Positions 1-4,562 of a stretch of 8,970 nt of DNA are shown here, in pieces. Below the pieces are notes generated by a model. It searched no databases. It had not been told where the DNA came from and worked only from the letters and a program-made list of their open reading frames with translations. Source of the stretch: JBAXRT01 sp037131065 (lineage in GTDB: Bacteria; Bacteroidota; Bacteroidia; Bacteroidales; FEN-979); assembly GCA_037131065.1 (NCBI GenBank), contig JBAXRT010000123.1:1-8970 (forward strand), written 5' to 3'. The position numbers were made by a program, and so were the translations under genes. Within the stretch, counting starts at the first letter, position 1. Every line of letters starts with the position of its first letter.

Positions 1-55
1 CGTTAGTTTTGTTAAATGAACCAAATCCCAAATAGGACATAAAAATACATATTTT

Positions 56-68
56 GTAACTAATCAGT
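56..68 (+). repeat. Left terminal inverted repeat of the IS66 element
   Basis: GTAACTAATCAGT is an exact reverse complement of 1616-1628. Identity stops abruptly after base 13 when the two ends are aligned inward. Confidence 0.88.
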
Positions 69-203
69 GGTGTAAAAATTTGTGTTATTAACCGTTTTCT
101 GTCGATATAAACAGGGTGATTTTTTTGAAAAATTGAGCTTTTTTAAATCCAGCATATACTAACAAATATTATTTTATAAGTTGATAAATAAGCGATTACG
201 TTC

Positions 204-235
204 TTTGAAATGATGGGATGACGGGTTTATCTTTG
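204..235 (+). promoter_or_regulatory. Candidate promoter at the transposase start
   Basis: TTTG at 204-207 and TATCTTTG at 228-235 match the Bacteroidota -33/-7 consensus (TTTG, TAnnTTTG) with a 20-nt spacer. Transcription would begin near 242, downstream of the GTG start at 235. Either the real start lies further in or the match is fortuitous. Confidence 0.3.
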
Positions 236-1620
236 TGCAAAACCTGAGCGTGCAGACCCCGGAACAAATAATCATCGAAAGCCTGAAGGATATCATCGAT
301 TTGCTGGTTAAAGAAAATCAGCAATTGAAGTTGAGGATGACAGCTCTTGAGCAACAATTGGCCCGGTTTACAACGCGAAAAGACAGCAACAACAGTTCGA
401 TTCCACCATCGAAAGATGAAAATCGTCCAAAGCGCACCAACAGTTTGCGTGAGAAATCGGATAGGAAAGTTGGAGGCCAGCCGGGACATGAAGGTAAAAC
501 CCTTGAGATGACATCCAATCCGGATGAGATAATAGATCATCGTTCTTGTTTTTGTCCACACTGTGGTACATCTGTTAGTGATCTTCCTTCTGAAGTTGCT
601 GAAAAAAGACAGGTTATTGACGTCCCGGTGATCCGGCAGATTGTTACTGAACACCGGGTTTACCAATACCGGTGTACCTGTGGTCAAGTATTTGAAAGCG
701 ATTTTCCTGAAGGTGTAGAGTGGCCTGTAAGCTATGGAGCGAACCTCACAAGCCTTATTGGCTATTTCAATGTTCGCCACTACCTGCCATTTAAACGGAC
801 CCAGGAGATGATGCGGGATGTCTTTGGCGTATTGATCAGCGAAGGAGGTTTGCATTGTTTGCTTAACCGGTTGGCTACTAAAGGAACTACTGCTTACGAG
901 ATGATCCGGCAAATGGTGTTCAACAGTCCGGTGATCGGAACCGATGAAACCGGGATGAAGGTTGATGGAAAAAAGCATTGGTTCTGGACCTGGCAAAGCA
1001 AAGTGGCAACATTCATTGCGGCTTCCTCCAACAGAGGGACCCGTACCATTGAAGAAAATACCGCGGGAATATCCGATAACGCCGTCCTGGTTCATGATTG
1101 CTGGAAAGCACATTTTAAAACTCCGGTTGGAAAACATCAATTGTGCACAGTGCATTTGGTTCGTGAGCTCAAATACCTGGAAGAACTGTACAAAGTTGCC
1201 TGGCCGGTGAGATTCCGCGTCATGTTGCTGGAAGCGGAAGAATTGAAGAAACGATTTTCCCCTACCGATTACTTGTGTCCTAATCATGGCCGAAGTCTGC
1301 TGGAGAAAGAGTTGGATAGTTTGCTTAATGAAGCGATAGAAACCCAATACGAGGAGCTGGTAGTTTTTCAAAAGCGAATGGTCAAGTATAAAAACCATGT
1401 GTTTACTTTTCTTTACGATCCCGCCGTCCCATCCCATAATAATGACTCAGAAAGGGCTATACGAAATGTCAAGGTGAAACAAAAAATATCCGGCCAGTTT
1501 AAAACCATGTTTGCTGCCGAGAGCTTTGCCATCTTGAGATCCATTATCGATACTGCCATCAAAAACAAACAAGATGTTCTCCCGGCGCTGAATGTAATCG
1601 CTCATTACAAAAGAGACTGA
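235..1620 (+). CDS. IS66-family transposase
   Basis: This is a DDE transposase that would cut and join the ends of its own element. The 461-residue product has the IS66 architecture in order. First comes an N-terminal coiled-coil-like stretch (about 10-45). Then follow the family hallmark SNNSSIPPSKD (about 52-62) and the basic GGQPGHEGK segment. A zinc-ribbon-like region carries CPHCG and a later CTCG. The core has a first acidic site in GTDETG, a second in VHDCWKAH, and the C-terminal HNNDSERAIRNVK block carrying the conserved Glu. The length is close to normal and there is no internal stop, so it may be functional. The start is uncertain. GTG at 235 is the first start codon after an in-frame TGA at 211, but a promoter-like TATCTTTG overlaps it, so GTG at 250 or ATG at 337 are alternatives. 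It runs opposite to the methyltransferase remnant that it abuts. Confidence 0.93.
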   Translation: MQNLSVQTPEQIIIESLKDIIDLLVKENQQLKLRMTALEQQLARFTTRKDSNNSSIPPSKDENRPKRTNSLREKSDRKVGGQPGHEGKTLEMTSNPDEIIDHRSCFCPHCGTSVSDLPSEVAEKRQVIDVPVIRQIVTEHRVYQYRCTCGQVFESDFPEGVEWPVSYGANLTSLIGYFNVRHYLPFKRTQEMMRDVFGVLISEGGLHCLLNRLATKGTTAYEMIRQMVFNSPVIGTDETGMKVDGKKHWFWTWQSKVATFIAASSNRGTRTIEENTAGISDNAVLVHDCWKAHFKTPVGKHQLCTVHLVRELKYLEELYKVAWPVRFRVMLLEAEELKKRFSPTDYLCPNHGRSLLEKELDSLLNEAIETQYEELVVFQKRMVKYKNHVFTFLYDPAVPSHNNDSERAIRNVKVKQKISGQFKTMFAAESFAILRSIIDTAIKNKQDVLPALNVIAHYKRD

Positions 1621-1628
1621 TTAGTTAC
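1616..1628 (-). repeat. Right terminal inverted repeat of the IS66 element
   Basis: ACTGATTAGTTAC mirrors the left end. It overlaps the transposase stop codon (TGA at 1618-1620). On the other strand it supplies the TAA that now ends the truncated methyltransferase frame. Confidence 0.88.
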
Positions 1629-1875
1629 CTTTCTTTTTAATTGCTTCATTGATCATTTCAGTCGAAATGTCAAGCCCATGAATATGTTTTGTTCCATCGG
1701 CAAGTTGTATTGTTTTAGTTCCTGTTGCACAACCAAAATCAAGTACATTATTAACAACATTAAGATATTTCCTCGTTTTGGTAATTACGTCCTTATAAAC
1801 AGGGTCGAATTGTATTTCAATATTGTCATATCTCTTAGCCTGGTTATCCCAGAACTTCTTTGTTCCATTTGTCAT
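1621..1875 (-). pseudogene. Class I SAM-dependent methyltransferase, 3' end lost at the IS
   Basis: Only the first 80 or so residues of a Rossmann-fold methyltransferase remain. Visible features are an N-terminal FWDNQAKRYD segment typical of UbiE-like small-molecule methyltransferases, and motif I VLDFGCATG (residues 44-52), which binds S-adenosylmethionine. The acidic end of the second strand is GLDIS (67-71). The family normally exceeds 180 residues, so the whole substrate-binding half is missing. The last two codons and the stop come from the right tip of the IS66 element, so the break coincides with the IS border. The ATG at 1873-1875 is the natural start, with only a weak purine-rich sequence upstream. 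The substrate cannot be inferred. The product is almost certainly inactive. Confidence 0.8.
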
Positions 1876-1890
1876 GTTCTCTGTTTATTA

Positions 1891-1920
1891 GTATTGTGCA
1901 CAACGCCTTGCTGGCAATAC
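1891..1920. repeat. Nested palindrome cluster between two truncated genes
   Basis: Thirty bases hold three overlapping inverted repeats. GTATTG (1891-1896) pairs with CAATAC (1915-1920). TTGTGCACAA (1894-1903) is a perfect 10-bp palindrome. TTGCTGGCAA (1908-1917) is an interrupted one. The cluster sits just upstream of the methyltransferase start and about 40 bases past the stop of the membrane protein fragment. It may be a recombination junction, a cassette-like attachment site or a transcriptional hairpin. An integron attC reading was tested and is unconvincing. Confidence 0.45.
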
Positions 1921-1961
1921 TCAGTGGTTTACTTGATATATTTTTACCTTTCCGTTATCAT

Positions 1962-2174
1962 TTATAGTTTTGGTGACAGTACTGAAATTAAGATACCTTT
2001 CAAAGATGAATGGATTTTGATTTGGGAGGTTGCAATAAAGAATCCAATTATTATCCACATTGATAATGCAGCTAAATTGGCATCCCATGTTAATTTTTGT
2101 ATCAGCATAGGAATCAAATCAATAATTCCAGTGACAAATCCACAGAAAAGTCCAATGAATATCTTTTTTCTCAT
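1962..2174 (-). pseudogene. Small membrane protein, probably C-terminally truncated
   Basis: The ORF encodes 70 residues with a basic MRKK start and two hydrophobic segments (about 5-24 and 36-49) separated by a short polar loop containing QKLTWDAN. It ends soon after a third hydrophobic stretch begins (about 60-66, GILISVL). The abrupt stop in mid-segment suggests that the 3' part was lost, perhaps at the same event that left the palindrome cluster downstream. No family is named with confidence. The start is the ATG at 2172-2174, with no Shine-Dalgarno sequence. It shares strand and order with the methyltransferase remnant. A genuinely short two-helix protein cannot be excluded. Confidence 0.5.
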
Positions 2175-2383
2175 GGTATTGGTTTAATATTTTTCGCAGG
2201 AAACGAGTCACTAACTCCAGGAAAATTGCATTTATTTTGCTGACGAACCCTATATGGGAAGTAAATTTAAACATTATCCGGTATCACACAAAATGAAAAA
2301 ATACAGGTGCCGGTATCTGTCGTACCGGGTTTGTATTCAAACGATATATAGCCAAGATTCTCCAGATGAATATTCAGTTATAG

Positions 2384-2552
2384 TATAAACAGCCCTTGTT
2401 AATAGAATATACCGGAGCGGCTAAGGAGATCACCATATGTTTTAAGCCATCTGATTTCAGGAAGATCGTCCGTTTCAGAAATGCCATGAAACAAAAGTCC
2501 CGGGAGAACAGGGGATCTCAATCATTTTGAAAAACTTATTCTGGTTAGGTAA
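2384..2552 (+). pseudogene. Probable remnant of an AraC-family regulator
   Basis: There is no start codon and no full ORF. One frame (2384-2530) reads through a segment ending KEITICFKP, resembling the N-terminal effector domain of Bacteroidota AraC-type regulators. It runs directly into SDFRKIVRFRNAMKQK, resembling the linker helix within the C-terminal HTH domain (compare the PKxFxxIVRFxxA pattern). A plus-one shift near 2514 then gives DLNHFEKL, resembling the DQSHFxxxFK end of the second HTH motif. The simplest reading is a gene with a large internal deletion and a frameshift. The similarity is from memory of the family and was not searched. Confidence 0.42.
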
Positions 2553-2568
2553 TGTTGAACCGAAAATC

Positions 2569-2640
2569 ATGCAGGTCAATTATTCCCTGAAGATATTTCC
2601 CACCGAAGCAGCTGCCAGGCAATGGTTATCAGAATATTGA
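2569..2640 (+). pseudogene. Possible transposase N-terminal remnant (IS1595-like)
   Basis: A 23-codon frame starting at ATG 2569 contains FPTEAAARQWLSEY. This resembles the F-P-T/D-E-x-A-x-x-W/Y-L segment that precedes the zinc ribbon in IS1595-family transposases. No CPxC motif follows and the frame stops at 2638, so at most a fragment is left. The match is short and could be chance. Confidence 0.25.
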
Positions 2641-2992
2641 CAGCAAAGAAACCCCAACTATTTCTCATCTGTGTAATTTCAGCTTGATGAATACGCCAAA
2701 ATGAAACTTTGTGTTCTTTTCTGAAAGTTTGGTATTTTTACAAAGAAGTAAAGCAGTTCTCTAAAAATCAAAAAACCAATAATTATCCCATTGCCATGAG
2801 AATGGTGAAAGTCACCAGGAAATTCTTCATGCTATTTAGCGCTAATTTCTCTCACCTGTTTTCGCATCTGTAATTGTCCCGCTTTAATGTGTAAAAATAT
2901 TCTGAAGAAATCTCATCCAATCCGGGAATTGCCTGAGACTGCCAAAATCGGATTTGAAATCACCTAAATCTTATTCGGAATATTCATTGATG

Positions 2993-3031
2993 AATAAAAA
3001 CAAAAACTCCCCTCCGGTCATGGTGAGGAGT
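2993..3031 (-). terminator. Rho-independent terminator after tRNA-Met
   Basis: Read on the minus strand, ACTCCTC pairs with GGGAGT/GAG across about 26 bases, with a 2-base bulge. It is followed at once by TTTTTGTTTTTATT. It lies about 18 bases beyond the 3' end of the tRNA and is the first terminator seen for the whole minus-strand unit from uvrA onward. Confidence 0.7.
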
Positions 3032-3048
3032 GAAGGCGGGAATTTTTG

Positions 3049-3122
3049 TAGCGTGATCGAGAATTGAACTCGAGACCTCCGGGTTATGAATCCGACGCTC
3101 TAACCATCTGAGCTACCACGCC
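3049..3122 (-). tRNA. tRNA-Met (anticodon CAT)
   Basis: All cloverleaf parts are present in 74 nt. They are a 7-bp acceptor (GGCGTGG with TCACGCT), a D arm GCTC/GAGC with a GG-containing loop, and the anticodon loop TTCATAA. The variable loop is AGGTC, and the T arm TCGAG/CTCGA has a TTCAATT loop. The discriminator base is A, and CCA is not encoded. Three features are unusual: G1:U72 and G7:U66 wobbles in the acceptor and an A31-C39 mismatch closing the anticodon stem. An initiator tRNA is unlikely, since there is no C1xA72 mismatch and no three G:C pairs below the loop. CAT could also mark tRNA-Ile2 with lysidine at position 34. Elongator Met is preferred but not proven. Confidence 0.9.
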
Positions 3123-3136
3123 AAAATTTGAGGGTG

Positions 3137-3166
3137 CAAAGGTAGAGATTTCCCGAATAAAATCAA
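3137..3166 (-). promoter_or_regulatory. Promoter of tRNA-Met
   Basis: On the minus strand TTG (3164-3166), exactly 19 bases, then TACCTTTG (3137-3144) matches the Bacteroidota TTG-N19-TAnnTTTG consensus. It lies 14 bases before the mature tRNA 5' end. It occupies the gap directly after the dehydrogenase stop codon. Confidence 0.75.
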
Positions 3167-3172
3167 CAAAAA

Positions 3173-4531
3173 TTATCTGATCCAGATCGTCTTGATATTT
3201 ACAAACTCCCTGATCCCGAACTCGGCCAGCTCCCTGCCGAACCCCGACTTCTTGATCCCGCCGAAAGGCAGCCGAGGATCAGATTTAGTGAGTCCGTTCA
3301 CAAACATGGCGCCGGTCTCCACTTTTCTCGCGAAGGCTTCACCGCGGACTGAATCTTTTGTCCAGACACTACCACCGAGGCCGAATTCCGAATCATTCGC
3401 AACCATCAGCGCCTCCGCCTCACTCTTTACCGGGATGATGCTGAATACCGGACCGAATGTCTCCTGGTGGTAAACTGCCATCCCTTTTTTTACACCAGTA
3501 AGAATGGTTGGCAGATAATAACTTCCCTTCCTGTCGGGTCTTTTACCCCCTTCCAGAAGTTGCGCTCCTGATTTAATTGAATTTTGTACCTGCCGGTCGA
3601 GTTCATCAACAAGATCAACCCTGGCAAGTGGCCCGACCTGGGTCTCAGGATCGAGAGGATCCCCGGTTTTAAATGCCTCAACGACCTTTTTCAAACGGCC
3701 TGTGAAGTCATCCAAAACCTTTTCCATAACGATAAACCGTTTGGCGGCGATACAGCTCTGTCCCTGGTTGAGCATTCTGGCAGTAATACCAATGCTTACC
3801 GCAAGGTCGAGATCCGCATCTTCCAAAACAACAAAGGCATCCGAGCCCCCGAGTTCGAGTACGCTCTTCTTGATATGTTTTGCGGCTGCCGACGAGACTT
3901 GTGATCCTGCATATTCACTGCCAGTCAATGTCGTTGCTGCGATCTTTGGATTTGCGATTACCCGTTCCACATCTGAAGAGGGGATCATCAGCGTTCTGAA
4001 AACATTTTCCGGGAAACCGGCCTTATGGAATACCTCCTCGATAGCAAGAGCACAGCCGGATACATTCGAGGCATGCTTCATCACCGCCGCATTCCCGGCC
4101 ATCAACGATGGCGCAGCAAAACGGAAAAGCTGCCAGAAGGGAAAATTCCAGGGCATCACGGCAAGAACCACGCCAATCGGCTGGAACACAACAATGCTGC
4201 GGGATGCGTCGGAAGCGATCTCCTGGTCTTTCAGCAACTCCGCAGCATGTTCGGCGAAGTAGTCGCATGCATTGGCACATTTTTCTATTTCAGCCATTGA
4301 CTCCCTGATGATCTTGCCCATTTCTTCGGTCATCATCCGCGCATAACGATCCTTGTCCGACCGCAGGATATTTGCAGCATTCCTGAAAAGTCCTGCACGA
4401 TAATCAAAACTGGTCTCCTTCCATGAGATCCATTGGCCATGGGCCTTTTCAACGATCTGATCGACCTCTTCAGGAGTATGTTCCCTGTATTCACGGATCA
4501 CCTCATTATTTTTCGGATTTATGCTCTTCAT
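3173..4531 (-). CDS. NAD(P)-dependent succinate-semialdehyde dehydrogenase, Sad/GabD1-like
   Basis: This cytosolic aldehyde dehydrogenase most likely oxidises succinate semialdehyde to succinate, joining 4-aminobutyrate or polyamine breakdown to the TCA cycle. The 452-residue protein has the complete ALDH machinery. It has the oxyanion Asn in MPWNF (N129), the cofactor Lys in MKHAS (K152) and LTGSEYAG in the Rossmann turn (202-209). The general base Glu is in LELGGSD (E226), and the nucleophile Cys is in GQSC (C260). From memory it resembles E. coli Sad (YneI) along its length, including the MPWNFPFWQ segment and the REFVNIKTIW end. ATG at 4531 is the chosen start because the protein then opens MKSINPKN as the family does. 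A TTG at 4543 would add four residues. The gene begins 12 nt after the uvrA stop and is probably cotranscribed with it. Substrate and NAD/NADP preference are not proven. Confidence 0.9.
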   Translation of the reverse strand: MKSINPKNNEVIREYREHTPEEVDQIVEKAHGQWISWKETSFDYRAGLFRNAANILRSDKDRYARMMTEEMGKIIRESMAEIEKCANACDYFAEHAAELLKDQEIASDASRSIVVFQPIGVVLAVMPWNFPFWQLFRFAAPSLMAGNAAVMKHASNVSGCALAIEEVFHKAGFPENVFRTLMIPSSDVERVIANPKIAATTLTGSEYAGSQVSSAAAKHIKKSVLELGGSDAFVVLEDADLDLAVSIGITARMLNQGQSCIAAKRFIVMEKVLDDFTGRLKKVVEAFKTGDPLDPETQVGPLARVDLVDELDRQVQNSIKSGAQLLEGGKRPDRKGSYYLPTILTGVKKGMAVYHQETFGPVFSIIPVKSEAEALMVANDSEFGLGGSVWTKDSVRGEAFARKVETGAMFVNGLTKSDPRLPFGGIKKSGFGRELAEFGIREFVNIKTIWIR

Positions 4532-4534
4532 TTC

Positions 4535-4562
4535 AATTATCAATTATCCATTATCCATTATC
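4535..4562. repeat. Tandem heptamer array across the uvrA end
   Basis: Four adjacent 7-base units read aattatc, aattatc, cattatc and cattatc on the plus strand, followed by a partial unit aatt. The array encodes the last residues of UvrA, includes its stop codon (4544-4546), and ends four bases before the dehydrogenase ATG. Because 7 is not a multiple of 3, gain or loss of a unit would change the UvrA tail and the intergenic spacing. Confidence 0.85.

Larger units (their letters stand above)
56..1628 (+). mobile_element. IS66-family insertion sequence, single-ORF type
   Basis: The element is bounded by a perfect 13-bp inverted repeat: GTAACTAATCAGT at 56-68 and its reverse complement at 1616-1628. 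It contains one transposase gene and no tnpA or tnpB accessory genes, as in the ISBst12-like branch of IS66. The GTAA tips fit the family. The right repeat contains the transposase stop codon. About 180 bases separate the left tip from the transposase start. IS66 elements normally leave an 8-bp target duplication, but the outer 8-mers here (catatttt at 48-55, ctttcttt at 1629-1636) agree at only 5 of 8 positions. The element either moved atypically or its flanks were later rearranged. The ends are seen directly. The family call rests on the transposase. Confidence 0.88.
2175..2992. other. Region without an intact gene
   Basis: About 820 bases lack any convincing complete gene on either strand. 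The stretch carries short coding-like remnants (2384-2552 and 2569-2640, listed separately) and one clear small hairpin, CCGGTA (2310-2315) with TACCGG (2323-2328) around a 7-base loop. No T-run follows the hairpin, so it is not called a terminator. The region looks like eroded accessory DNA between the IS-bearing segment and the tRNA. Confidence 0.6.

Noticed and set aside
196..1437. A 413-codon ORF on the minus strand opposite the transposase
   Set aside because: It is fully antisense to a transposase with clear family motifs. Its product shows no recognisable domain and has the composition of a shadow frame.
1876..1961. Integron attC site
   Set aside because: The candidate core GTTGTGC departs from GTTRRRY. 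The opposite box TGATAAC departs from RYYYAAC. The inner boxes do not pair and no integrase gene is visible.
1678..2187. A 169-codon plus-strand ORF across the methyltransferase and membrane fragments
   Set aside because: It reads antisense to two frames with recognisable protein features and runs through the palindromic spacer. Its hydrophobicity reflects AT-rich antisense codons.
4535..4562. CRISPR-like repeat array
   Set aside because: The units are contiguous 7-mers without spacers and lie at a gene end.
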